Shown: piece after piece, positions 51,458 to 61,368 of the stretch
Numbering within the stretch: position 1 is the stretch's first letter
How the letters are laid out: every line of letters begins with the position of its first letter
Assembly: GCA_035638075.1 (NCBI GenBank)
Contig: DASRAU010000021.1
Span: forward strand, 62,001 to 126,000
From: DASRAU01 sp035638075
GTDB lineage: Bacteria; Acidobacteriota; Polarisedimenticolia; Gp22-AA2
Direction: 5' to 3'
DNA: 64,000 nucleotides
Notes under the pieces: model-generated
Database searches by the model: none
Told to the model about the DNA's origin: nothing
Seen by the model: the letters and a program-made list of their open reading frames with translations, nothing else
Translations under genes and position numbers: made by a program

Positions 51458-54400
51458 ATGTCGCTCCCTCGTTCGATGCGCCTGTCTCCGGGTCGCCGGC
51501 TCGTTGTTGCGACGGCGGTCCTGTTTCTCGCCACGACGGCGGCGCCGCGCGCGGATTACGTGAACTTCGAAGCTCCGCACGTCCACCCGATCGCGCTCAC
51601 GCCCGCGGGGACGCGCCTGCTCGCGGTGAACACCCCCGATGCCACCCTCGAAGTCTTCGACGTGGCCGCCGATGGATCCCTGACCCCGCACGCCCCCATT
51701 CCGGTCGGGCTCGAGCCGATCACCGTGCACGCGCGCACCGAGACCGAGGCGTGGGTCGTCAACTACCTCTCCGACACCGTCAGCATCGTCGACCTCGCCC
51801 AGGGTTTCGTCGTGCGCACCATCGCGGTCGGCGACGAGCCGACCGACGTGGTCTTCGCCGCAGGCAAGGCGTTCGTCTCCGTCTCACAGGAGGATGCCGT
51901 CAAGGTCTGGAGCCTCGCGGCCCTCGATCAGCCTCCGCAACAGATCGACGTGTTCAACTTGAGAACGCAGGCGCTCGCGGTGTCCAACGACGGCACCAGG
52001 GTGTATGCGGTGGCGCGGGACTCGGGGAACCAGACCACCGTCGTCAACGGCGGGCTGGTCCGAAACTTGATGCCGTGGGGCCTGCCGTCCGGCCGGGTCG
52101 GCATCAACTTTCCCCGTTGCAGTGGGGCGCACCCGACCTACCCGCCGCTGCCGCCCGGAGTCGTGCGCAACCCGGCGCTCACCGATCCATCCGACGGCAT
52201 TCCCAAGGTCTCCGTCCTCGCGAAGTGGGACGACGGAACGGCGAGCTGGCGCGACGACGCGTTCCAGAACTGGAACCCTTGCCTCGCCATTCGTTTGCCG
52301 GATCACGACCTGTTCGTCATCAATCCGGGCGACGCGGTCGCGCCGGCATCCATCGCCGCCCAGGTCGATCACCTCGGCACGACCCTGTTCGACGTCTCGG
52401 TCAATCCCGGCAACGGCCGGATCTACGTTCCGAACACCGAGGCGTTGAACTTCACGCGCTTCGAGCCGCGGCTGCGCGGCCACGTGGTCGACAACCGCGT
52501 GTCCATCGTGGATCCCTCGGCCGGCAATGCGGTGATCATCGTCGATCTGAACGCGCACATCGATCGCGGCAGCGATCCGGCGACCAACCTGATGGAGCGC
52601 CTGGCGAGCGTGTCGCAGCCCGGCATGACCGTCTGGAGCGCCGACGGCTCCGCCGGCTACATGACCGCCATCGGTTCGCGCAAGGTCTTCCGGGTGAACG
52701 GCGCGTGCACGTCCCCCGGGTGCATCTTCGGACCGAACCGCGCCGCCCCCGACGCCGTGACGGTCGGCGAGGGGCCGACGGGCGCGGCCCTGCTCGAGAG
52801 CGCCAATCGCCTGTACGTCCTGAATCGGTTCGCCAACACGATCGCGGTCGTGGACACTGCGTCATTCGCCAGGATCGGAGAGAGCCCGCTGCACGACCCG
52901 AGTTCCCCGACGATCCGCTACGGGCGGCGCTTCCTCTATGACGGGATCATTTCCTCGGCGCACGGCGATGCCGCCTGCTCCTCATGTCATCTCTTCGGCG
53001 ACAAGGACGCGATGGCGTGGGACCTGGGGGACCCGGCCGGCGCGCTCGTCCCGTACCACACGCCCGGGGACAACGTCCGGTTCGTCAAGTTGGACGGGGC
53101 CAGCCCGCCGAACATGGTCGAGTGCGACCCCCAGCCTCCGGGGATGGGCTGCTCGAACCACGCCGGCTTCGATCCCCAGAAGGGGCCGATGGTCACGCAG
53201 ACGCTGCGGGGCATGGTCGAGCCCATGCACTGGCGCGGCGACCGCGCGACGATGAACGCCTTCAATGCCACCTTCGTGAACCTGATGGGGACGGCGGACG
53301 TCGGTCCGATCAACGGCCAGCCGGCGGGACTGAGTGCGGAGGACATGGAGCTGTTCCGCCGGTTCGCCCTGGGGATGATCCTGCCGCCCAATCCATATCG
53401 AGGCGCGGACGATTCCATGCCCAATACCCTGGTGCCGATCCCGAAACACCCGGGGACCGGGAATCCGACCGCCGGCATGACCAATTTCCTGACCACCGCG
53501 CACGAGCTGAGCCTCCGGTGCGTCCAGTGCCATAGCTCCCCCTCCGGGACGAGCGGCGGAAAGCCCGAGGGGATCAACCCCGGCGATCCGCCCGACGCGG
53601 CCGCGGCGTTGATCAACGGCTCGACTCCTTTGACGAAATCGATTCACAACGACTTGAAGATTCCCCACCTGCGCAACCTTTACACGAAGGCCGGCCCTTT
53701 CTTCGGGCTCTCCACTGCACCGAGGGACAACAAGTACGGCTTCGGCACTGGACACGACGGCGCGGTCGCCGACGTGCTGTCCTTTCTCACCCTGGCGGGC
53801 TTCAACTTTAGCGACCAAGCCCTGAAGGACATGGCCGCCTTCATGATGTATTTCCCGGGCGATGTGAAGCCCTCGGTGGGACAGAACCTGACGCTTCCGG
53901 CGGGGGCGCCGCCCACCGGGAACGCCGCAGCAGAGGCACTGCTGGCGACGTTGCTCCAGTCTGGCAATCTCGCCGATTCGAACCGCCACTGCGAGCTGAC
54001 CGTCGCGGCCCGCTCCGGCGGGCGCGAGCGCACCTGGCACCTTGACGGCGGCATCGCCTCGGGCGGGCTGTTTGTCTCCGACGTCGCGGGCGAGGTGCCG
54101 GTCGCGACCGCCGATCTCCGCGCCAACGCCGAGGGGCCGCTGACCTTCCTCTGCGCGACGATCGGCTCGGGGGTCCGGCTCGGCGGCGATCGCGACCTCG
54201 ACACGCACCTGAACGGCGAGGACTGCGCCCCGGGCGATGCGGGGTCGTTCGCCCCCGTTCCCGAGACCGACGATCTCGCCATGACGGCATCGCCGTTCAC
54301 GAGCCTTGCCTGGAGCGATCAGGCCGGCGCGTCGGGAGCGGGGATTGTCTACGACGTGGCCTCGGGGAATCTCGATGATCTGCGGACGGGCGGAACGGTC

Positions 54401-54574
54401 TTCGCGACCGCGTGTCTCGCCGGCGGCCTGCCCGCGGCCGCGTACGACGACATCCGCCCCGATCCAGCACAGGGCACCGCGTACTTCTATCTCGTGCGCG
54501 GGCGGAATGCCTGCGGCGCTGCGACGTTCGGAATGGACGGCGGGGCCGACGCGCTGGCCTGCAGCGGACCCTGA
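51458..54574 (+). CDS. Secreted beta-propeller fused to multiheme c-type cytochrome
   Basis: A 1038-residue exported protein. The signal peptide is VVATAVLFLATTAAPRAD. Residues about 30-480 form a YVTN-like propeller with repeated NTPDATLEVFDVAADGSL, VNYLSDTVSIVDLAQGFVV and LNRFANTIAVVDTASFA units. Residues about 490-860 are a di-heme cytochrome-peroxidase-like region with CSSCH (near residue 507) and CVQCH (near residue 689), plus HGDAACSSCH and MHWRGDRATMNAFN contexts for axial ligands. The C-terminal 180 residues are beta-rich. It probably transfers electrons in the periplasm or at the surface. The ATG at 51458 follows GAGGAGG. It is convergent with the kinase gene. Confidence 0.82.
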   Translation: MSLPRSMRLSPGRRLVVATAVLFLATTAAPRADYVNFEAPHVHPIALTPAGTRLLAVNTPDATLEVFDVAADGSLTPHAPIPVGLEPITVHARTETEAWVVNYLSDTVSIVDLAQGFVVRTIAVGDEPTDVVFAAGKAFVSVSQEDAVKVWSLAALDQPPQQIDVFNLRTQALAVSNDGTRVYAVARDSGNQTTVVNGGLVRNLMPWGLPSGRVGINFPRCSGAHPTYPPLPPGVVRNPALTDPSDGIPKVSVLAKWDDGTASWRDDAFQNWNPCLAIRLPDHDLFVINPGDAVAPASIAAQVDHLGTTLFDVSVNPGNGRIYVPNTEALNFTRFEPRLRGHVVDNRVSIVDPSAGNAVIIVDLNAHIDRGSDPATNLMERLASVSQPGMTVWSADGSAGYMTAIGSRKVFRVNGACTSPGCIFGPNRAAPDAVTVGEGPTGAALLESANRLYVLNRFANTIAVVDTASFARIGESPLHDPSSPTIRYGRRFLYDGIISSAHGDAACSSCHLFGDKDAMAWDLGDPAGALVPYHTPGDNVRFVKLDGASPPNMVECDPQPPGMGCSNHAGFDPQKGPMVTQTLRGMVEPMHWRGDRATMNAFNATFVNLMGTADVGPINGQPAGLSAEDMELFRRFALGMILPPNPYRGADDSMPNTLVPIPKHPGTGNPTAGMTNFLTTAHELSLRCVQCHSSPSGTSGGKPEGINPGDPPDAAAALINGSTPLTKSIHNDLKIPHLRNLYTKAGPFFGLSTAPRDNKYGFGTGHDGAVADVLSFLTLAGFNFSDQALKDMAAFMMYFPGDVKPSVGQNLTLPAGAPPTGNAAAEALLATLLQSGNLADSNRHCELTVAARSGGRERTWHLDGGIASGGLFVSDVAGEVPVATADLRANAEGPLTFLCATIGSGVRLGGDRDLDTHLNGEDCAPGDAGSFAPVPETDDLAMTASPFTSLAWSDQAGASGAGIVYDVASGNLDDLRTGGTVFATACLAGGLPAAAYDDIRPDPAQGTAYFYLVRGRNACGAATFGMDGGADALACSGP

Positions 54575-54596
54575 AGCGGAACGGCGCCGCCGCTGC

Positions 54597-57362
54597 TCAG
54601 GCTTCGGCGAAGCGCAGGTCGAAGATCGAGCGGCCGGCCAGCGCGGCCCGCGCGGCGTATCCGGCGAGCCCGGCGATGAGCAGGACGGCGAGGATCCCCG
54701 GACGCGAGTACCACGCCGACCAGTCGAGCGTCAGGCCGAAGGCGTCGAGGAGATTGTTCGCCACGACGCAGGCGCACAGGGCCAGCAGACCGTGACGCAG
54801 CGCGACGAGGATCAGGATCCCCGTGATCACGGCGGTCGGCACGAGGGCGATCGCCCCGATTCCGTTCCACGCCTGGAGGGCGTAGACCGTCCAGCCCACG
54901 AGCCAGATGGCCAGTCCCGCGAACAACACGCGCCGCAGGAGGAAGCGGGCCATCACCAGGACGACCAGGACCACGAGCGCCTGTTCGACCCCGCCGATGA
55001 TCGCCTCGCCGGCCGGCGGCACCCAGTGGCGCAGGCCCATCAGGGCATCCAGCTCGAAGATCTCCGGCATCGACGCCGGGCGGCCGAGCCAGGCGGGGAG
55101 GTTGGCGGAGACGCGTTCGAGAAGGAACTGCAGGCAGCCGAACGAGACCCCCACGAGCACGTCGCGGCCCACCAGCGGATCGGAGGTGCGTCCCGAGAGC
55201 AGGCGCGTCCACGAGACGATCCGGTCGGGCCAGTGGCGCCGCACGAACGGCTCGATGGCGATGTAGAGCAGCCAGGCCTGTCCGCCGTTGTAGAGACCGG
55301 CGGCCACCAGCCGGACGAGCAGCTCCCACTCGTCGAGCAGGACGGCGACGTGATGGGCGGCGCACAGGCCGCGCCCCACCGACACGAGCACGATGAACGC
55401 CGCCAGCCGGAACGCCCCGCGCCGATCGCCGCGCCCCGCCAGGAGATTGCGCCGCGCCATGACGCCGCAGCCGACGAGGGCCAGGATGATGAAGGACAGG
55501 ATGATGCGCTGCCCCATCGCCTCGGCCTCCCCCATCTGGAACGGCGTCGCGCGCAGCGGACGGGTCCAGGACCAGACGAGATTGAAGGCCACGGGACGGC
55601 CGCGGTAGGACGCGGCCTCCACGCGCACCGGCAGGTCGGGCGAGCCCGGCGTCGTCCCCTCCCAGGCCGCCCGGGTGTCGGCGTACTCGGGGGGCACCCA
55701 TTTCGGGTCCACCGGCTTGAACTCCGGCAGGTTCAGCCCCGCCGCGGCGAAGATCGGCCCCCAGTCGGTTTCGGGCGCCGCTCCCGGCTCGGGATCGTTC
55801 TGCGGCGGCACGACATCGAGCTTCCACAACCGCCCCTCCGCGGTCAGGACGATCTGCACCATGCCGGGCCGCAGCGGCGCCGGATCCGTCTCCGAGATGC
55901 GCCCGCGCATGTTCCCCGGCTGCAGCAGGGAGGGGCTCTGCCTGTAATAGAAGTAGAGCGCCGGGGGAATCGATCGGGACAGGACGCTCCAGCGCTGCGG
56001 CGAGCGCTCCCGCGCCGCGATGTCCTCGAGGTAGGTGCGGTGCCAGCCGAAGCTCGCGTGGCTGTCGACCGCCGGCTCGGTGTAGCCGAGCGTCCCGAGG
56101 ATTTCGACCGCCCGGTCATGGAGCACCTCGGGCGGCTTCGGAGGACGCGCCAGGTCGGTGATCGTCTGGGTCACACTCGCGGCGGCGAACAGCGTGACCG
56201 CGACCGCCGCGAGGCAGGCGCCGACGAAGGCCGGTCTCAGCCCGCCGACCTCGCCCGCCGCGGCGACCATCTCGGGCGAGGGCGTCTCGCCTGCGGCCAG
56301 CGCCATCGCCATCGGGTCGCCGCCCGGAAGCGACGCGGCGACGGCGAGCGCGCTCGCCGGGCGCAGGCGCGGGTCCTCCTCCATGCAGCGCTGGATCGCC
56401 CGCTCCACCGCCGGGTCGAGCCCCTCGACGAGCGACGACGGCGAGGCAGGCCCGGTCTGGCGCGAGCGGTTCAGCTCGTCCATCGTGTCGCCGCGGAAGG
56501 CGCGACGCCCGGTGTACAGCTCGTAGAGCACGAGACCGAGGGAGAACAGATCGGCCTTCGGGCCGACATCGCTCCCCTGGATCTGCTCCGGCGCCATGTA
56601 GGCGGGCGTGCCGGCGCGCGGCGCGTCCTCGCCGGCGTCGGCAAGGCTCGCGAGCCCGAAATCGGTGATGCGCGCACGGCCGCGGCCGTCGATCATGATG
56701 TTGCCCGGCTTCAGGTCGCGGTGGACCACGCCGCGGTCGTGCGCCGCCGCCAGGCCGGCGCAGATCTGCCGCCCCACCTCGGTCGCCTTGTCGGACGGCA
56801 GCCGACCGATGCGGCGCAGGAGGGCGGAGAGATCCTCGCCGTCGACGTACTCCATCGACAGGAACGCCTGCCCCTCCCATTCGCCGATGTCGTAGACGCG
56901 CACGACGTTGGCGTGCGACACCTGGCGGGCGAGGCGCACCTCGTTGTGGAACCGCGCCAGCCGTCCCGCGTCGCGGCTCAGCTCGGGCGGAAGGAACTTG
57001 AGGGCCACCGTCTGCTCGAGCTTCAGATCGTCGGCGCGGTACACCTCCCCCATCCCGCCGCGCCCGAGCATCCCGAGGACGCGGTAGCGGCCGAGCAGCA
57101 GGGTCCCCGGAACGAAGCGGCCGTGGTCGAGGGAATCGGACGACGTCAGGGAGCGATGCTTCGTCTTGGGTCGCGGCGTCCCGCCGGGGATCGCGTCCCG
57201 CACCGTCTCGGTCCCCGGGGTCCCGGGGTCCCCTTGGTGCAGCGTGCGGGTGGCTGTGGGGCCCGGCGCCTCGAGCACGCTGCCGCATCCGGGACAGAAG
57301 CGCGACGGGGCGGCGACCGCCTCGCCGCAGGATGAGCAGGTGCGCGAGACGGTGTCGGGCAT
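54597..57362 (-). CDS. Ser/Thr protein kinase with zinc ribbon and polytopic C-terminus
   Basis: A 921-residue protein. An N-terminal zinc ribbon (Cys 9, 12, 23, 26) and a linker precede a Hanks-type kinase domain at 92-345: P-loop GMLGRGGMGEVYRA, Lys122 in VALKFL, HRDLKPGN at 214-221, DFG at 234-236, YMAPEQIQG. A membrane helix is near 378-397, then an extracytoplasmic domain of about 190 residues. From about 590 there are at least seven further hydrophobic segments (IILSFIILALVGCGVMA, ALVVLVVLVMARFLL, AIALVPTAVITGILILVALR). The C-terminal module is not a family I recognise. It follows the acyl-CoA dehydrogenase by five bases and ends the beta-oxidation operon. Confidence 0.88.
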   Translation of the reverse strand: MPDTVSRTCSSCGEAVAAPSRFCPGCGSVLEAPGPTATRTLHQGDPGTPGTETVRDAIPGGTPRPKTKHRSLTSSDSLDHGRFVPGTLLLGRYRVLGMLGRGGMGEVYRADDLKLEQTVALKFLPPELSRDAGRLARFHNEVRLARQVSHANVVRVYDIGEWEGQAFLSMEYVDGEDLSALLRRIGRLPSDKATEVGRQICAGLAAAHDRGVVHRDLKPGNIMIDGRGRARITDFGLASLADAGEDAPRAGTPAYMAPEQIQGSDVGPKADLFSLGLVLYELYTGRRAFRGDTMDELNRSRQTGPASPSSLVEGLDPAVERAIQRCMEEDPRLRPASALAVAASLPGGDPMAMALAAGETPSPEMVAAAGEVGGLRPAFVGACLAAVAVTLFAAASVTQTITDLARPPKPPEVLHDRAVEILGTLGYTEPAVDSHASFGWHRTYLEDIAARERSPQRWSVLSRSIPPALYFYYRQSPSLLQPGNMRGRISETDPAPLRPGMVQIVLTAEGRLWKLDVVPPQNDPEPGAAPETDWGPIFAAAGLNLPEFKPVDPKWVPPEYADTRAAWEGTTPGSPDLPVRVEAASYRGRPVAFNLVWSWTRPLRATPFQMGEAEAMGQRIILSFIILALVGCGVMARRNLLAGRGDRRGAFRLAAFIVLVSVGRGLCAAHHVAVLLDEWELLVRLVAAGLYNGGQAWLLYIAIEPFVRRHWPDRIVSWTRLLSGRTSDPLVGRDVLVGVSFGCLQFLLERVSANLPAWLGRPASMPEIFELDALMGLRHWVPPAGEAIIGGVEQALVVLVVLVMARFLLRRVLFAGLAIWLVGWTVYALQAWNGIGAIALVPTAVITGILILVALRHGLLALCACVVANNLLDAFGLTLDWSAWYSRPGILAVLLIAGLAGYAARAALAGRSIFDLRFAEA

Positions 57363-57367
57363 CGCTC

Positions 57368-59125
57368 CTAGCCCACCAGATCGGGCCCGAAGCCGCGGGT
57401 CTCGTACGCGAGGTTGCTGACCTTCGTCAGGTTGCCGTCCTGGTTCTTCGCCACCCGGCGCAGCAGCCACCGGATGCGGCGCCAGGCGGCGTTGCCGAAG
57501 GTGCGGGTCATCAGGATGTCGCGGCGCGCCGCTTCGACCCCTTCTTTCTTGATCCGGGTGTCGGCGCGCGACAGGCAGGCGATCAGGGCGTAGAGATCGC
57601 CCGCCGCCTCGCTGAGCCGCTCGTGCAGGTACTCCCGCTCGATGAAACCCTTGCGGTGCGTCCGGAGCGCCGCCTCGGCGGTGGCCGACAGCACCTCGGC
57701 GTAGTGGGCGGCGCGCGCCGCCGTTTTCGCCAGGGCGGGGTCGATGTCCGGGAATCCCTGGTCGGTGAGCGCCATGCGCGCCTTGCGCAGGGCGAACTCC
57801 GACAGCACGCCGATCTGCCCGATCGGGTGCTGCAGCGCCGCGCCGACCTTCTTGAGCTCTTCGCCGAGGTTCTGCACCGCCGACAGCGCCACGAACAGGC
57901 GCAGGATCTCGTTCGTCCCCTCGAAGATCATGTTGATCCGGCAGTCGCGCAGCGCCCGCTCGTACGGGTACTCGCGGATGAAGCCGTTGCCGCCGGCGAT
58001 CTGCACCGCATGGTTGACCACCCGCCAGGCGTTCTCCGAGGAGAACACCTTGCACAGCGCGGATTCGATCGACGCGTCGATGGACTTGTCCGAGGCGAGC
58101 GACGTGGTCAGGTAGACCATGCTCTCGGCGGCGTAGGTGCCGGTCACCATCTCGGCGATCTTGCCGCGGATCATCTCGAACTCGGCGATCGGCCGGCCGA
58201 ACTGGCGCCGGTCGAGGGCGTAGGCGATCGCCTGGTCGGTCATCTCCTTGGCGATGCCGACCGACCCGGCGGCGAGCGAGATGCGCCCGTCGTTGAGGAT
58301 CTCCATGGCGTACTTGAAGCCGCGACCCGGCTCGCCGAGCAGGTTCCCCTCGGGCACCGGCACGTCCTGCAGGTTCAGATCCGTGGTCGAGGAGCCCTTG
58401 AGCCCGAGCTTGTCCTCTTCCTTGCCGGTCGAGACGCCGGGGAGATCGCGGGTCACGACGAAGGCGCTGATCCTGTCGGCGCCGTTCACGGAGGTGCGCG
58501 CGAAAACGGTGAACAGGCCCGCGTGCCCGCCGTTGGTGATGAAGCGCTTGCCGCCGGAGAGCCGCCACACCTTCTTCGTGCCGTCCCACACGGCGCGGGT
58601 GGTGAGCGACGCCGCGTCCGATCCGGAGCCCGGCTCGGTCAGGGCATAGGCCGCAAGGAGATCGCCGCGCGCCACCGCCGGCAGCCACCTCTTCTTCTGC
58701 TCCTCGCTGCCGTAGAGGACGATGCCCTTGCTGCCGATGCCGAGGTGGGCGCCCACGATGGTCGCGGTGGTGGCGCAGTGCCGGCAGATCTCCTCCATGA
58801 GGCGGCAGTACGAGGTGAGCGGCAGGCCGGAGCCGCCGTACGCCTCCGGGATGGTCATCCCGAAGAAGCCCATCTCCTTGAGCTCGCCGACCTGCTTCTC
58901 GGGGAATGCGCCGCGCTTGTCGATGCCGGCGCCGTCGAGGTGGTCGTTCGCCCAGCCGCGGAAGGTCTCGAGCAGGAGGCCCAGCGTCTCGCGCCCCTCC
59001 TCGTCCTGCTGCGGATAGGGGAAGAGCAGGTCCGCATCGAGACGGCCGGCGAACAGCGACTTCATGAACGAGCGGCGCGCCGCGGCCGGTGCGGTCGCCG
59101 CGGAGGTTGCGGGACGGGAAGCCAT
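57368..59125 (-). CDS. Long acyl-CoA dehydrogenase (VLCAD/ACAD9-like)
   Basis: A 585-residue FAD-dependent acyl-CoA dehydrogenase catalysing the first oxidation of beta-oxidation. Core features: GFFGMTIPEAYGGSGLPL, YALTEPGSGSDAASL (FAD/substrate signature), GKRFITNGGHAGLFTVFA, DRRQFGRPIAEFEMIRGKIA, QIAGGNGFIREYPYERALRD and MIFEGTNEILRLFVAL, with the Glu of GTNEI at the catalytic position of the VLCAD type. About 190 extra C-terminal residues match the long VLCAD/ACAD9 form that associates with membranes. A Thr/Ala-rich head precedes it. It starts at ATG 59125, five bases after the FadB-type gene. Confidence 0.93.
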   Translation of the reverse strand: MASRPATSAATAPAAARRSFMKSLFAGRLDADLLFPYPQQDEEGRETLGLLLETFRGWANDHLDGAGIDKRGAFPEKQVGELKEMGFFGMTIPEAYGGSGLPLTSYCRLMEEICRHCATTATIVGAHLGIGSKGIVLYGSEEQKKRWLPAVARGDLLAAYALTEPGSGSDAASLTTRAVWDGTKKVWRLSGGKRFITNGGHAGLFTVFARTSVNGADRISAFVVTRDLPGVSTGKEEDKLGLKGSSTTDLNLQDVPVPEGNLLGEPGRGFKYAMEILNDGRISLAAGSVGIAKEMTDQAIAYALDRRQFGRPIAEFEMIRGKIAEMVTGTYAAESMVYLTTSLASDKSIDASIESALCKVFSSENAWRVVNHAVQIAGGNGFIREYPYERALRDCRINMIFEGTNEILRLFVALSAVQNLGEELKKVGAALQHPIGQIGVLSEFALRKARMALTDQGFPDIDPALAKTAARAAHYAEVLSATAEAALRTHRKGFIEREYLHERLSEAAGDLYALIACLSRADTRIKKEGVEAARRDILMTRTFGNAAWRRIRWLLRRVAKNQDGNLTKVSNLAYETRGFGPDLVG

Positions 59126-59130
59126 GGTCG

Positions 59131-61368
59131 TTACTCCACGAAGAAGCCTCGCCCCGATCGGGCGAGGTCGAGCAGCGACCGGGCGGGCTGGAAGCGGGTG
59201 CCGAGCCGCCCGGCGAGGAGCTCGAGGCTCTGGATGACGGTCGGGAGCCCGAGGGTGTCGGCGTGCCGCAGGAGGCCGCCGCGGAACGGCGGGAAGCCGG
59301 CGCCGAGGACCATGGCGAGATCGACCGCCGCCGGGTCGCGCACCAGGTTCGCTTCGAGGCAGCGGGTCGCCTCGTTGATCATCGGCAGCACCAGCCGCGA
59401 CTCGATGGCGCCCGCCGCGACCCCGCCGCCGCCCGAGCGCCCGGCCGGCCGCAGCGCGGCCGCTTCCGAGTTCACGTCGCGCGGCGCTCCGGGCGCCGGC
59501 GCGTCCGCTTCGTCCCCCGGCGCGCCGTAGAGGTAGAAACCGCGGCCGCTCTTGCGGCCGAGCCAGCCCTTCTCCTTCATCGCGGTCAGGATCGCCGTCT
59601 TCGGCGCGCGGTCGGGGAATGCCTCGGTCAGAACGCCGGCGACATGCGCCGCCACGTCGAGGCCGATCTGGTCGAGCAGCGCGAACGGCCCCATCGGCAT
59701 CCCGAACTCGACGAGGGCGCGGTCGATCTCGTCCACGCGCCCGCCTTCCTCGAACGCCAGCAGCGCCTCGCCGAGGTAGGTCATGAGGATGCGGTTCACG
59801 AGGAACCCGGGGGCGTCGCCGACGACGACCGGCGTCTTGCCGATGCGACGCGTCAGGTCCACCACCGTCGCCACCGTCTCGTCGGAGGTCTGCGGCCCGC
59901 GGATCACCTCGACCAGCGGCATCTTGTGCACCGGGTTGAAGAAGTGCATGCCGATGACCTGGTCGGGGCGGCGCGCCGGCGCGGCGATCGAGGCGATCGG
60001 CAGCGACGAAGTATTGGTGGCGAAGATGAAGCCTTCCGGGGCGGCCGCCTCGAGATCGTGCAGCACCTGGTGCTTGACCCGCAGCGACTCGACGACCGCC
60101 TCGACCACCACGGTGACGCGGCGGAAGCCGCTGTATTCGAGGGTGGGCAGGATGCGATCGAGGCGGCGATCGCGTTCGGATCGCGTGATGCGGCGCTTCA
60201 CGAGCTCGGCTTCCTCGAGGCGGTGCGCCACGGCGACGCCCTTCGACAGCGCCTGCGCGTCGATGTCCTTGAGCCGCACCGGGAAGCCCGAGCGCGCCAG
60301 GGCGCGCGCGATGCCGCCGCCCATCACGCCGGCGCCGACGACCGCGGTCGCATCGATGGGACGAGGGCGGCTGGCGACGGCCGGATCGCGCCGCGCTTCC
60401 TGCTGCAGCGAGAACAGGGCGACGAGCCCTCTGGCCGTCGGCCCGACCGCGAGGTGGCCGACCGACTCCGCCTCGAACGCGAAGCCCTCGTCCCGGCCCG
60501 CCACCAGGCCGTGGATGACCGCCTCGAGCGCCAGGTACGGCGCCGGGTAGTGCCGTTCGTCGACGCGGGCGCGCAGCCGCTGCCGCGCCACGCGCGCGGT
60601 CATCGCCAGGGACGCCCGCCGCCACGGATTGACGCGAGCGAGCGGACCGTCGGAGAGGCGGCTCCGCGGCCGGCGCGCGCCTTCGTTCGCCTCCTCGATC
60701 AGCCGCTCGGCGGCGGCGACCAGGATCTCCGGCGGCGCGAGATCGTCCACGAGCCCCGTCGCGCGCGCCCGGCGCGCGTCGAGCGAGCGGCCGTTGAGGA
60801 TGATGTCGAGCGCGGGCGCGAGCCCGAGGAGGCGCGGCAGCCGCTGCGTCCCGCCCCAGCCGGGCAGGATGCCGAGCTTCACCTCCGGCAGGCCGATCTC
60901 GACGCGCGGCGTGTCGGCGGCGACGCGGTAGTGGCAGGCGAGCGCCAGCTCGGTCCCGCCGCCGAGGCACGGCCCGCCGATGGCGGCGACGACCGGGAAC
61001 GGCAACGCCTCGAGCGTGGCGAACAGCCGCTGGCCGCGCCGCGAGGCCGCCTCGGCGTCCTGGAACGACCGCAGCGCGCGGATCTCGCGCACGTCGGCCC
61101 CGGCGATGAATTGATCGGGACGGGCGCTGCGCACCACGAGCCCGCGCAACCGCTGCCCCGCCGCCTGCGCCAGGATGATTTCCAGGAGCGAGACGACGCC
61201 GGAGCCGAGGATGTTCACCTTCCCCGGCGGCGGCTCGAAGACGAGGTGGGCGATGCCGCCCTCGTGGGTCTCCAGGCGCACCGGCGGCTGGAGCGGCGGC
61301 GCGGCGAGCGGCAGGTCCTCCTGCGCCGCCGGCACGATCGACAACGGCTGCATGCGCCCGTCGCTCAT
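59131..61368 (-). CDS. Fatty-acid oxidation multifunctional enzyme (FadB/FadJ type)
   Basis: A 745-residue fusion of enoyl-CoA hydratase and 3-hydroxyacyl-CoA dehydrogenase. The crotonase half shows FIAGADVREI, GGPCLGGGTELALACHYRVA and IGLPEVKLGILPGWGGTQRL, retaining both catalytic Glu. The dehydrogenase half has ATAVVGAGVMGGGIARALAR, VVVEAVVESLRVKHQVLHDL, GMHFFNPVHKMPLVEVIRG (catalytic His) and GDAPGFLVNRIL, and a C-terminal repeat (GFPPFRGGLLRHAD). It lacks an isomerase-specific sign that I can see. The ATG at 61368 overlaps the thiolase stop as ATGA, so the two subunits of the trifunctional complex are coupled. Confidence 0.95.
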   Translation of the reverse strand: MSDGRMQPLSIVPAAQEDLPLAAPPLQPPVRLETHEGGIAHLVFEPPPGKVNILGSGVVSLLEIILAQAAGQRLRGLVVRSARPDQFIAGADVREIRALRSFQDAEAASRRGQRLFATLEALPFPVVAAIGGPCLGGGTELALACHYRVAADTPRVEIGLPEVKLGILPGWGGTQRLPRLLGLAPALDIILNGRSLDARRARATGLVDDLAPPEILVAAAERLIEEANEGARRPRSRLSDGPLARVNPWRRASLAMTARVARQRLRARVDERHYPAPYLALEAVIHGLVAGRDEGFAFEAESVGHLAVGPTARGLVALFSLQQEARRDPAVASRPRPIDATAVVGAGVMGGGIARALARSGFPVRLKDIDAQALSKGVAVAHRLEEAELVKRRITRSERDRRLDRILPTLEYSGFRRVTVVVEAVVESLRVKHQVLHDLEAAAPEGFIFATNTSSLPIASIAAPARRPDQVIGMHFFNPVHKMPLVEVIRGPQTSDETVATVVDLTRRIGKTPVVVGDAPGFLVNRILMTYLGEALLAFEEGGRVDEIDRALVEFGMPMGPFALLDQIGLDVAAHVAGVLTEAFPDRAPKTAILTAMKEKGWLGRKSGRGFYLYGAPGDEADAPAPGAPRDVNSEAAALRPAGRSGGGGVAAGAIESRLVLPMINEATRCLEANLVRDPAAVDLAMVLGAGFPPFRGGLLRHADTLGLPTVIQSLELLAGRLGTRFQPARSLLDLARSGRGFFVE

